A DNA stretch of 64,000 nucleotides from Acidobacteriota bacterium (GTDB taxonomy: Bacteria > Acidobacteriota > Thermoanaerobaculia > UBA5066): the NCBI GenBank assembly GCA_008363385.1, contig RHKY01000011.1, positions 58,383 to 122,382 of the forward strand. Reading direction: 5' to 3'. The notes beneath the pieces are model-generated. The model saw only the letters and a program-made list of their open reading frames with translations, did no database searches and had not been told where the DNA came from. Both the position numbers and the translations under genes were made by a program. The first letter of the stretch is position 1. Each line of letters opens with the position of its first letter. Below are positions 8,258-16,277 of the stretch, one piece after another.

Positions 8258-9232
8258 ATGGCACCGCACGACCTCGCCCCGCAGCTCCTGGACCGCCGCG
8301 AGCGGCTCGCCGCCGTCGCGCGCACCCGCCCCGGTGACGAGGGGCTCACCCGGCTCCTCGGGGAGGTCGACGCCGCCCTCGGCCGTCTGGAGTCCGGCTC
8401 GTACGGCATCTGCGAGACCTGCCACGAGGCGATCGAGGAAGAGCAGCTCGAGCGCGATCCGCTCGGCCGGTTCTGCCTGGAGCACCTCTCGGCGCCGGAG
8501 CGGCGTGCCCTCGAGGAGGACATGGAGGCCGCGGCCCGGATCCAGCGGGCCCTCCTCCCCCGCGGGGCCACCGCCGTCCCGGGATGGGACCTCGCGTTCG
8601 CCTTCGAGCCCGCCGGGCCGGTCGGCGGCGACTTCTGCGTCGTCCTGCCGCACGAGGGGGACGGGCTCCTGACGTTCGGCATCGGGGACGTCTCCGGGAA
8701 GGGGATCCCCGCCGCCATGCTCGCCGCGAGCCTCCAGGCCACGATCCAGAGCCTGGCTGGCCCGGGCGTCCCCGCCGGCAGCCTCGTCGAGCGGACCAAC
8801 CGGGTCTTCCGGAGCTCCGCGGTCTCCCGCTCGTTCGCGACGCTCGTCTGCGGCCACGCCTCGGCCGACGGGGCGCTCCAGCTCTGCAACGCCGGGCACT
8901 GGCCGCCCCTCCTCTCGGTAGGAGGGCGCGTGAGGGAGCTTCCGCCGACGGGGCTCCCCGTCGGGGCCTTCTACAGCACGGCGTACGGGCACCACGAGCT
9001 GTCGCTCGCCGAGGGGGACTTCCTCCTCCTCTACACCGACGGCCTGACCGAGGCCCGCGACGCGCAGGGCGTCGAGTACGGCCCTGAGCGTCTGGCCGCG
9101 CTCCTCGCCGGCCTCTCGCCCCGGACGGCCGCCGACGTCGTCGCGGTCTGCCTGGCCGACCTCCACGCCCACGCCCCGACGAGGGAGGACGACCTCTCGC
9201 TCCTCGTCCTCCGGCGCACCGCGGCGGCCTGA
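8258..9232 (+). CDS. DksA-type zinc finger fused to SpoIIE/RsbU-like PP2C phosphatase
   Basis: The protein is about 324 residues. The first 85 or so look like DksA/TraR: a helical hairpin then a zinc finger, CETCH, 17 residues after the second Cys, CLEH. The fourth ligand is thus His instead of Cys. A linker with the E-x-A-x-x-I-Q-x-x-L-L-P motif common before SpoIIE domains leads into a PPM-type phosphatase with metal-site motifs GGDFC, GDVSGKG, CNAGHWPP, YTDGLTEA and EDDLSLLV. It should dephosphorylate a Ser/Thr-phosphorylated partner such as an anti-anti-sigma factor, none of which is encoded nearby. ATG 8258 is chosen because GAGAAT lies 9 bases upstream; in-frame ATGs at 8222 and 8240 are alternatives. 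Confidence 0.85.
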   Translation: MAPHDLAPQLLDRRERLAAVARTRPGDEGLTRLLGEVDAALGRLESGSYGICETCHEAIEEEQLERDPLGRFCLEHLSAPERRALEEDMEAAARIQRALLPRGATAVPGWDLAFAFEPAGPVGGDFCVVLPHEGDGLLTFGIGDVSGKGIPAAMLAASLQATIQSLAGPGVPAGSLVERTNRVFRSSAVSRSFATLVCGHASADGALQLCNAGHWPPLLSVGGRVRELPPTGLPVGAFYSTAYGHHELSLAEGDFLLLYTDGLTEARDAQGVEYGPERLAALLAGLSPRTAADVVAVCLADLHAHAPTREDDLSLLVLRRTAAA

Positions 9233-9247
9233 GACGAGGCCGGTCGC

Positions 9248-10567
9248 TCACCCCCCGCCCGCGCGGAGCGCGTCCGACTCCCGGTAGTCGCGGACGACGG
9301 GGGCGGCGGCCCAGAAGGCGGCGGCCAGGACGAGAGTCGCGACGCCGCCCGAGACGACGGAGACGGTGGCGCCGAGGGCGGCCGAGGCGAAGAGGGAGGC
9401 GACGAGGCCCGCCTCCAGCTCGCCCAGCTGCGGCCCCCCCATGAAGAAGACCATGTTGACCGAGGTCATCCGCCCGCGGAGGGCGTCGGGCGTCAGGAGC
9501 TGCCGGAGCGTCTGGCGGATGACGGTGGAGACGAGGTCCGCGAAGCCCCCGAAGGCCAGGGCGGCGAAGGTCAGGGCCGCGTTCCGCGAGAGGCCGAAGA
9601 CGACCGTCGAGGCGCCGTAGGCCGCGACCGCGCCGAGGAGGACGCGCCCCTGCCGCTCGGGCAGGGGCCGGACCGAGGTCAGCACGGAGCCGACGAGGGC
9701 GCCCAGAGCCGGGGCGGCGGCGAGCAGGCCGTAGCCGCGGGCCCCCACGCCCAGGATCCGGTCCGCGAAGACGGGGAGGAGCGAGAGGGCGCCGGCGAAG
9801 AACGTGGCGAAGAAGTCCAGCGTCATCGTCCCGACCATGATCGGCGTCCGGAAGACGAAACGGAGCCCCTCGGCGAGCGCTCCCCGAAGGGACGCCGGCG
9901 CTCCCGGGGCGCCCGGCTCTGGCGCTCCCGAGGTCCTCATCGAGACGAGGACGCCGAGGGTCCCGGCGAACGACAGGGCGTTCAGGCCGTAGATCAGGAC
10001 GAGGCTCGCGTGGACCGTCCCGGGAGCGACGGCGCTCGCGGAGACGGGTCCCCCGCCGAGGGCGCCGAGGAGGACGCCCGCCAGCGCCGGCCCGCCGATC
10101 ATCGCGGCGTGGAACATCGCGAGGTTGAGCGAGACGGCCCCGGCGAGCTCCCCGACCGGGACGAGGCGCGGCAGGAGGGCCTGCCGGGCCGGGGAGTCGA
10201 ACGCGCTCCCGGCGGCCGAGAGGGCCGTCAGCGCGTAGACCGCCCAGACGGGCTCCTGCCCGCGGAGCGTCACGAGCGCGAGCAGCGCCGCGGCCACGGT
10301 CATCACGGACTGCGCCGCGAACATGACGTGCCTCCGGTCCCTGCGGTCGGCGAGGAGGCCGCCCAGGAGCGAGAAGGCGACGATCGGGGTGACGCGGACG
10401 AGGCCGATGACCCCGAGCGCGAGCGGGGAGCCGGTCAGCAGCCAGACGTGCCAGTGGATGGCGGCCGTCTGCATCTGCGAGCCGGTGACCGAGACCAGCT
10501 GCGCGACCCAGAGCCGCCGGAAGTCGCGGTGCTTCAGAGCGCGGTAGGGACGCCCGGGCTCGGCCAT
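9248..10567 (-). CDS. MFS transporter, EntS/MFS_3-like exporter
   Basis: This 439-residue polytopic protein starts R-A-L-K-H-R-D-F-R-R-L-W, the entry typical of the EntS/MFS_3 group of drug or siderophore exporters. It has roughly twelve hydrophobic helices and the loop 2-3 signature GGLLADRRDRRHVM. A second signature (ALRGRMTSVNMVFFMGGPQLGELEAG) matches the conserved loop 10-11 of the same group. The substrate is unknown. ATG 10567 lies 9 bases after TAGACT (10577-10582), so it is a leaderless candidate. It is divergent from the heme-cyclase gene at 10622, and the two -10 elements are only about 26 bases apart. It ends 15 bases from the convergent phosphatase gene. Confidence 0.9.
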   Translation of the reverse strand: MAEPGRPYRALKHRDFRRLWVAQLVSVTGSQMQTAAIHWHVWLLTGSPLALGVIGLVRVTPIVAFSLLGGLLADRRDRRHVMFAAQSVMTVAAALLALVTLRGQEPVWAVYALTALSAAGSAFDSPARQALLPRLVPVGELAGAVSLNLAMFHAAMIGGPALAGVLLGALGGGPVSASAVAPGTVHASLVLIYGLNALSFAGTLGVLVSMRTSGAPEPGAPGAPASLRGALAEGLRFVFRTPIMVGTMTLDFFATFFAGALSLLPVFADRILGVGARGYGLLAAAPALGALVGSVLTSVRPLPERQGRVLLGAVAAYGASTVVFGLSRNAALTFAALAFGGFADLVSTVIRQTLRQLLTPDALRGRMTSVNMVFFMGGPQLGELEAGLVASLFASAALGATVSVVSGGVATLVLAAAFWAAAPVVRDYRESDALRAGGG

Positions 10568-10576
10568 CGGGGCCGG

Positions 10577-10582
10577 AGTCTA
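10577..10582 (-). promoter_or_regulatory. Putative -10 element for MFS exporter
   Basis: The minus strand reads TAGACT with 9 bases to the ATG at 10567. It forms one half of a compact divergent promoter region. Confidence 0.5.
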
Positions 10583-10608
10583 CGGGCCGCCCCGGGGCGG
10601 CGCGTTCC

Positions 10609-10614
10609 TATACT
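10609..10614 (+). promoter_or_regulatory. Putative -10 element for heme-sensor cyclase, leaderless TTG start
   Basis: TATACT with 7 bases to the TTG at 10622. An almost identical arrangement (CCTATACT, 6 bases, GTG) precedes the antiporter gene at 16278. Confidence 0.5.
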
Positions 10615-10621
10615 CCCGGCG

Positions 10622-12781
10622 TTGAGCCGGCTCCTCGACGCGATCCGGCGGAGCATGGTGGCCAAGCTCTCGCTCGGCGTGGCCGGAGCCGTCGGCGCGC
10701 TCCTCGTGGGCCTCTCGTGGCACCACGGGGCCGTGGAGATCGACAGCCTCCGCCGGAGCGCGGCCGGCTCGGCCGAGCGGCTGGCGGGCGTCGTGGCGGG
10801 GAGCGTCGAGCACTCGATGCTGCTCGGGAACGGGATCGCGGTGAAGGAGATGATCCGCGGCCTGCGCGAGCGCCTGCCGGGCGCCGAGGTGCGCGTCTTC
10901 GACCCCTGGGGCGCGCCCGTCTTCGGCCCGACCCCGCCGGCCCCGCTCCCCGGCTCCCTCCCGGCTCCCGTCCGCGAGGCGCTCTCCACCGGGACGCGAA
11001 GGACCGCGCCCGGGCCGCGCGTCTACCGCCCGATGCCGAACGAGGCGCGCTGCCACCCGTGCCACGACGCCTCCCGGGAGGTCCGGGGCGTCCTGGAGCT
11101 CGTCCCGGCCCCGGGGTGGGAGGCGAGACCCTCCGCCGCGCTCCCCGACGGGGCGCACGAGCGGGCGCTCTCGGCCGTCGTCCACTCCGGCTTCGTCCAC
11201 GTGATGACGGCCCGGCAGGCCGCCCGGTTGGACGACTACTTCGCCGAGCTGGTCGAGGCGACGCCGGGGCTCACGGGCGTGGCCGTCCACGACGCGACGG
11301 GGGCCGTGCGCTTCGGGAGGCGGGTCGACGCGCTGCCCCGGGCGGAGACGGAGGCCTCCCTCGTCCCCGGGGCGGCGTTCCGCCTGGTGGAGACGAGGGA
11401 GGGGCGGGTCGCCCTCGTGCCGCTCCCGGCGGAGCGCCGGTGCCAGGCGTGCCACGAAGACCGCGCGGCGGTGCGCGGCGTCCTGGCGGTCGGCTTCGCC
11501 CCGGGCCGCCTGTCCGCGGGCGCCGGGGAGGCCCTCGAGGCCTCCGTCGACGCCTCGGTGAGGACGATCATGGTCTCCTCGCTCGGGCGGCTGGCCTTCG
11601 CGTTCCTGCGCGAGGTGGTCGGCACCGGCGCCGCGACCGAGGCCGCCCTCTGGGACGACTCGGGGCGGCGCGCCTTCACGAGCGTCGACGGCGTCCCGCC
11701 GGAGGAGGTCCGCGAGCCGCTCGCGCGGGGCGTCCGCCGGCTGGCCGTCACGGCCGGGCCCGACGACGAGCGGGTCCTCGTCGCCGAGCCGATGCGGAAC
11801 GGGCCGGACTGCGCCCGGTGCCACGGCGCCGACCCGCCGATCCGGGGGGTCGTCACCGTGAGCCTCCCCACCGGGGCGAGGGCCGCGCGCGAGGAGTCGA
11901 TCCGGCGGACGCTCGCCTTCGCCGGGGCCGTCCTCGTCCTGACCGTCGTCACGCTCGCCCTCCTCCTCCACGTCCTGGTCCTCCGGCCCGTCCGGGAGAT
12001 CGGCGGCGCCGCGGAGGCCGTGGGGCGCGGCGACCTCTCGGCGTCCGTGAGGAGCGCGCGCGAGGAGGGGGACGAGGTGCAGCGGCTCGGGAGCCGGATC
12101 AACGAGATGGTGGTCGGGCTGAGGACGCGCGAGGTGCTCACCCGGTACGTCTCGCGCGCCACCGCCGAGGCCGCCCACGGGGCCGCCCGGCTGCCGTCCC
12201 TGGCCTCCGTGGCCCCTTCCGGCGAGCGGCGGCCGATGGCCGTCCTCTTCTCCGACGTCCGGGGCTTCACCGCCTTCTCCGAGCGGGTGGCGCCGGAGGC
12301 GGTCGTCGAGCTGGTCAACCGCTACCTCGCCGCCCAGGCCGAGGCCGTGGGAGCCCACGGGGGGGACGTGGACAAGTTCGTCGGCGACGAGCTGATGGCG
12401 GTCTTCGACGGGCCCGACGCCGCGGGGAGGGCCGTCCTCTGCGCGCTGTCGCTGGTGGACGCCGTGGACCGCGCCCGCCGCGGAGGGGACGAGCCTCGCG
12501 TCGGCGTGGGCGTGGCGTTCGGCGAGGTCGTGGCCGGCTCGGTCGGCTCCCCCGCCCGGATGGACTTCACGGTGATGGGCGACGTCGTGAACACCGCGGC
12601 ACGGCTCGTCGGCGCGGCCTCGGCCGGCGAGGTCCTGGTCACGGAGGCGGTGCGCGACGCCTGTTCGGCGGGTCCGGCGTGCCCGTCCTTCGTCCCGCTC
12701 CCGCCGCTCGTGGTGAAGGGGAAGCGCGAGCCGCTGACGGTCTTCCGCGCCCTCGGCCCCGCCCTCTACTCGCGGAAGTAG
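10622..12781 (+). CDS. Membrane adenylate/guanylate cyclase with three c-type heme sensor sites
   Basis: The 719-residue product has a transmembrane helix near residues 15-32, then a large outer region, a second transmembrane helix near 430-450, a HAMP domain and a class III nucleotide cyclase domain. The outer region holds three CxxCH heme-c sites (Cys144, Cys274 and Cys397 start them). They are spaced about 125 residues apart, and each is followed six or seven residues later by R-G-V-[LV], so the sensor seems to be three repeats of one single-heme module. The cyclase keeps the metal aspartates (FSDVRGFT and GDELMAVF) and N-T-A-A-R-L. It probably converts redox or ligand signals (NO, O2) into cAMP. 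The start is TTG 10622, 7 bases after TATACT; ATG 10655 is the alternative. It overlaps the convergent exported gene by 16 bases. Confidence 0.87.
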   Translation: MSRLLDAIRRSMVAKLSLGVAGAVGALLVGLSWHHGAVEIDSLRRSAAGSAERLAGVVAGSVEHSMLLGNGIAVKEMIRGLRERLPGAEVRVFDPWGAPVFGPTPPAPLPGSLPAPVREALSTGTRRTAPGPRVYRPMPNEARCHPCHDASREVRGVLELVPAPGWEARPSAALPDGAHERALSAVVHSGFVHVMTARQAARLDDYFAELVEATPGLTGVAVHDATGAVRFGRRVDALPRAETEASLVPGAAFRLVETREGRVALVPLPAERRCQACHEDRAAVRGVLAVGFAPGRLSAGAGEALEASVDASVRTIMVSSLGRLAFAFLREVVGTGAATEAALWDDSGRRAFTSVDGVPPEEVREPLARGVRRLAVTAGPDDERVLVAEPMRNGPDCARCHGADPPIRGVVTVSLPTGARAAREESIRRTLAFAGAVLVLTVVTLALLLHVLVLRPVREIGGAAEAVGRGDLSASVRSAREEGDEVQRLGSRINEMVVGLRTREVLTRYVSRATAEAAHGAARLPSLASVAPSGERRPMAVLFSDVRGFTAFSERVAPEAVVELVNRYLAAQAEAVGAHGGDVDKFVGDELMAVFDGPDAAGRAVLCALSLVDAVDRARRGGDEPRVGVGVAFGEVVAGSVGSPARMDFTVMGDVVNTAARLVGAASAGEVLVTEAVRDACSAGPACPSFVPLPPLVVKGKREPLTVFRALGPALYSRK

Positions 12782-15700
12782 CCGACGACGTCGACGAGGA
12801 GGTGGACGGCCCCGCCGGCGTCGTTCTGGACGCCGAACGTCGCGCCCGGCCCGAGGGAGATGACGGCGTTGTTGGCCCGGACGGCGCCCGCGGCGAAGTT
12901 GATGACGCTCGTCAGGGGCACCTCGCCGCCGCCGGGGAAGACCCGCAGGTTCCCGGGGACGGAGGCTCCGGCGACGGTCACGTTGGCGGCGATGGCGCGG
13001 GCGGTGGCCGGGACGCCGCAGACCGAGAGGATCCCGAACGTCCGCTGCGACTGCGGGGCGAGGGCGGGGCCGCCGAGCGGGCCGTCCAGAAGCCGCGTGT
13101 CCAGGACGCGGCACGGCTCGAGCGTGTGGAAGCGGAGCGGGGCGGCCGTCTCGACCGGGTTCACGGTCACGCTGACCTTCGCGGTGGCGGTCCGGCTGAC
13201 GAAGTCCGTGAGGGTGCAGGCCGCCTCGAACGTGCCCGCCGCGGCGTAGGCGTGCGACGGGCGCGCGCCGGTCGCCGTGCCGCCGTCCCCGAACGTCCAG
13301 GCGAACGTGTAGGGCCCCGTCCCGCCGCTGGCGCTGCACGTGAAGGCCACCGCCTCGCCCGCGGCGGCGGGGTTCGGGGCCGCGGCCACCGTCGCGGCGG
13401 GCGGGTCGGGACAGCTGACGTCGCACGTGGCGACGTTCACGACCGCCGTCACGGGCTGGGAGTAGCCGCTCAAGGTGATCGTCTTGGCGCCGATCGTGGT
13501 GTACCGGAACCCGTTCGAGGGCGTCCCGGCCCCCGTCGCCGGGGCGGCTCCCTCCCCGAAGTCCCACGTCACGCCGGCGGGCGGGCTCGGGTCCGGGACC
13601 CCCGAGACGAGCGCGTAGGCGACGAGGGCGTCCTCGCGGCGGACCTCGAAGGGGGGGCAGGTGAAGCCGGCCGGGCAGACGTCCCCGGCGCCGGCGAACT
13701 TCAGCCAGATCGTCGGCACGATCCCGGTGACGGCGATCGGCCACGCCGTCGGGTCGGAGACGCCCGCCACCGAGGGCCTCCAGGTCTCCACGCGGGGAGC
13801 GCCGCAGGCGCCCGTCGTCGTGTAGGCGTACCGGACCCTCAGCCAGTAGGTCCCGGTGACCCCCGGGGCGCTCACCGACGCGGCGCCGCCGGCGAAGTCG
13901 AGGGGGCTGAAGGAGGACCCCGGACAGCTCCCGGCGGAGGCGTCGCAGAGGCTGTACTCGTAGCCCGAGGACCCGGCCGGGCAGGAGGAGACGCCGGAGC
14001 CCCGGACGCTCTGGTCGGTCACCGTGAAGGCGGTCTGGGTGACCGGGAACGTCGACGGGGCGGTGAAGGCGAGCCTCACGTCGGAGACCGTGACGGTGCC
14101 GCGGCTCCTCGTGCAGGGGCTCCCGCAGGCCTCGCTGACGTAGCCGTTGGCGTACGGCACCTCCAGCCACCAGTTGTAGCTCCCAGGGCCGGCGGCGAAG
14201 ACGTGGGCGCACGAGAGCGAGTCGTCGCAGGCGGTGTCGCGGACGAGGGTCTCCCCCGCCGGGGCGGACGGGTCCGACCCGAAGTGCCACCGGTGGCCGG
14301 CGGCGACCGGGTGGCCGTCGGAGCCGTCCACGAGCGCCTCGCCCCGGAGGACCGTGGAGCCGGCCAGCCTCACGCGCGGGACGGTGAAGCGCAGGCCGCG
14401 CCGGGTCAGTCCCGCCGTTCCCGCGGCGTTGTTCGCGTTCCTCGCCTCGAGCGCCACGGAGAGGGTCCGGTAGGTCCCTTCCTGCTCGCGCGTGACGGGG
14501 GCGACGAAGTCCGGCCCGCCGTGGTCCCCGTTCCCCAGCACCGAGGCCCAGCAGCCCGCTCCGGTCGCTGGGACGGCGGAGGGGTTCCCCTTCGGGTCGC
14601 AGGGCCCGACGAGCGTCAGGCTGGACGGGGGCTTGGCGCCGTCCCCCGGGAACGCCAGGTCGGGAGCGGCGAGGCGCGGGTACGCGGCCCCGTCGTCCTC
14701 CGGGTCGCCCACGTGGAAGTCCCAGTCGAACCGCCAGTCCTCGAGCGGCGTGACGTCCGGGGGCGGGGAGACGGACGCGCTCACCTTCAGCCGGTCGCCG
14801 AGGTAGACCGTCGCCCCCTCCGCGAGCGGGCAGGGCGAGGCGCCGGGGCAGGGGTCCGGCTCCACCCGGAGCTCGGGCGCCGCCGGGGCCGTCGGCGAGA
14901 CGCAGGAGAGCTTCATCGCCCACGACTTGGAGTAGTTGCCGGTGTAGAGGTAGACGGCGCTCCCGTTCCGGAAGCCGCGCATGACGCTGGCCTTCTCGTA
15001 CGGCCCGTCGGCCGTCGTGAAGGCGACGTCTTCTGAGAGGTCCGACTCCCAGGCGCTCGCGGCCAGCGAGAAGAGCTTCATCGTCCCGTCCGTGGCCTTC
15101 TCCCAGAAAAAGCCGAGGAGGTCGTCCGCGGTCGGGAGGAGGACGGAGGCGCCGAACGGCTGGGCGGGCGAGACGTCGTACGGCGAGGGCGGGTCGAACC
15201 GCGAGAGGACGGCGAGGCCGGAGCCGACGGAGGCCTTCGCCAGGACCACGCCCCCCGACGGCCCGGTCGACAGGCGCCCCTCGGCCAGGAGGTGCAGCTC
15301 CCCGCTCACGGGGTGCTCGGCGGCGGAGAGGTTCAGGACCGTCGTCCCGAGCGGGAAGCCGAAGTCGGCCGCCTCGAAGACCCGCGAGAGGAAGCCCGAC
15401 GACATGGAGGCCGGCGGCGGCCCCGGGTTCGTGACGTCGAGGAGGACCACCCTGGCGCCGGTGGAGTAGAGGACGTAGTGCTTGCCGCCGGCCGTGACGG
15501 CCTGCAGGCTGTTCAGCTGCACGCCGACGGGGGCGATCGTCGTGGAGACCGCCTCGCGGGGGAAGGCGCCGGGCGTGTACTGGGCGCCGCCGGTGAGCGG
15601 GACCGTCACGTCCGCCACGTAGAGGCCGCCGCGGGGCAGCGCGTAGGCCAGGGTCCGCCCGGACGGCAGGACGTCGACGGCGAGGCCCCCGCCGAACGTG

Positions 15701-16200
15701 GTCCAGGAGGGGAAGAAGTCGCCGCCGAAGGTGAACCGCGAGGTGCTCAGCTGGTCGGGCGGCATCACGAGCGTGCCGTGCGTGTCGTTGTACGCCACCA
15801 GGAGGCGCGAGCCGTCGGCCGCGACGCCGATGTTGTTGACGGTGGACTGGCCGTCGCCGCTCCGCTCGTAGCCGGGGACGACGTGGATGTCGTGGAAGTC
15901 GAGCTGCGCGGGGCGGTCGGGGACCGCGAGGTCGTAGACGACGTACCCGTACGTCGCCCGGACGGCCAGGCGGCGGCCCGCGGAGGTCTGGAAGAGCCCG
16001 TAGGCGTCCGAGCGGCTCTCGAACCCGTTCGGGGGCCACCCCGAGGGCGACGGCGGGTCGAAGAAGTACGGCGCCCCCTGGAGGAGGCACTGGGCCGGCG
16101 CGGGGGCCGGCAGGGCGAGGGCGAGGAGGAAGACGGCGGCGAGCCCCGCCGTCCGCGCCCGGCGGCCCGAGGCCTGCGCGCACACCTCGCCCTCCCTCAC
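12766..16200 (-). CDS. Large exported protein with PKD domains and conserved C-terminal domain
   Basis: This protein of about 1,144 residues has a signal peptide ending near APAPAQC. The first 400 residues look like a beta-propeller of repeated short strands. Several Ig/PKD-like domains follow; the clearest, near residue 960, has the W-T-F-G-D-G-G motif and S-H-A-Y. The last 125 residues form a domain running from E-P-C-R-V-L-D-T-R to V-V-G-Y-F that I know as a recurring tail on exported proteins of Acidobacteriota and relatives. Many paired cysteines suggest an extracellular disulfide-rich protein. GTG 16200 is chosen because GACACT lies 7 bases upstream; GTG 16185 (with AGGGAGG upstream) and GTG 16233 are alternatives. 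Function is unknown; surface adhesion or matrix binding is plausible. Confidence 0.8.
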   Translation of the reverse strand: MREGEVCAQASGRRARTAGLAAVFLLALALPAPAPAQCLLQGAPYFFDPPSPSGWPPNGFESRSDAYGLFQTSAGRRLAVRATYGYVVYDLAVPDRPAQLDFHDIHVVPGYERSGDGQSTVNNIGVAADGSRLLVAYNDTHGTLVMPPDQLSTSRFTFGGDFFPSWTTFGGGLAVDVLPSGRTLAYALPRGGLYVADVTVPLTGGAQYTPGAFPREAVSTTIAPVGVQLNSLQAVTAGGKHYVLYSTGARVVLLDVTNPGPPPASMSSGFLSRVFEAADFGFPLGTTVLNLSAAEHPVSGELHLLAEGRLSTGPSGGVVLAKASVGSGLAVLSRFDPPSPYDVSPAQPFGASVLLPTADDLLGFFWEKATDGTMKLFSLAASAWESDLSEDVAFTTADGPYEKASVMRGFRNGSAVYLYTGNYSKSWAMKLSCVSPTAPAAPELRVEPDPCPGASPCPLAEGATVYLGDRLKVSASVSPPPDVTPLEDWRFDWDFHVGDPEDDGAAYPRLAAPDLAFPGDGAKPPSSLTLVGPCDPKGNPSAVPATGAGCWASVLGNGDHGGPDFVAPVTREQEGTYRTLSVALEARNANNAAGTAGLTRRGLRFTVPRVRLAGSTVLRGEALVDGSDGHPVAAGHRWHFGSDPSAPAGETLVRDTACDDSLSCAHVFAAGPGSYNWWLEVPYANGYVSEACGSPCTRSRGTVTVSDVRLAFTAPSTFPVTQTAFTVTDQSVRGSGVSSCPAGSSGYEYSLCDASAGSCPGSSFSPLDFAGGAASVSAPGVTGTYWLRVRYAYTTTGACGAPRVETWRPSVAGVSDPTAWPIAVTGIVPTIWLKFAGAGDVCPAGFTCPPFEVRREDALVAYALVSGVPDPSPPAGVTWDFGEGAAPATGAGTPSNGFRYTTIGAKTITLSGYSQPVTAVVNVATCDVSCPDPPAATVAAAPNPAAAGEAVAFTCSASGGTGPYTFAWTFGDGGTATGARPSHAYAAAGTFEAACTLTDFVSRTATAKVSVTVNPVETAAPLRFHTLEPCRVLDTRLLDGPLGGPALAPQSQRTFGILSVCGVPATARAIAANVTVAGASVPGNLRVFPGGGEVPLTSVINFAAGAVRANNAVISLGPGATFGVQNDAGGAVHLLVDVVGYFRE

Positions 16201-16207
16201 GCCCGGG

Positions 16208-16213
16208 AGTGTC
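16208..16213 (-). promoter_or_regulatory. Putative -10 element for exported PKD protein
   Basis: The minus strand reads GACACT, 7 bases before the GTG at 16200, with flanks like those of the TACACT element at 8132-8137. Confidence 0.42.
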
Positions 16214-16265
16214 GCACGGGCCCCGGATCCCACGCGCCGCCCCCGGACGCGAAGGAAGCCGCTCC

Positions 16266-16271
16266 TATACT
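16266..16271 (+). promoter_or_regulatory. Putative -10 element for antiporter, leaderless GTG start
   Basis: TATACT with 6 bases to the GTG at 16278. There is no Shine-Dalgarno sequence in the gap. Confidence 0.5.
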
Positions 16272-16277
16272 GCCCTC

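Noticed and set aside
10580-16183. Open frame of about 1,867 codons on the minus strand across the cyclase and PKD genes
   Set aside because: Its translation is low-complexity Arg/Pro/Gly/Ala and antisense or out of frame to two genes with clear domains; long empty frames are expected at this GC content.
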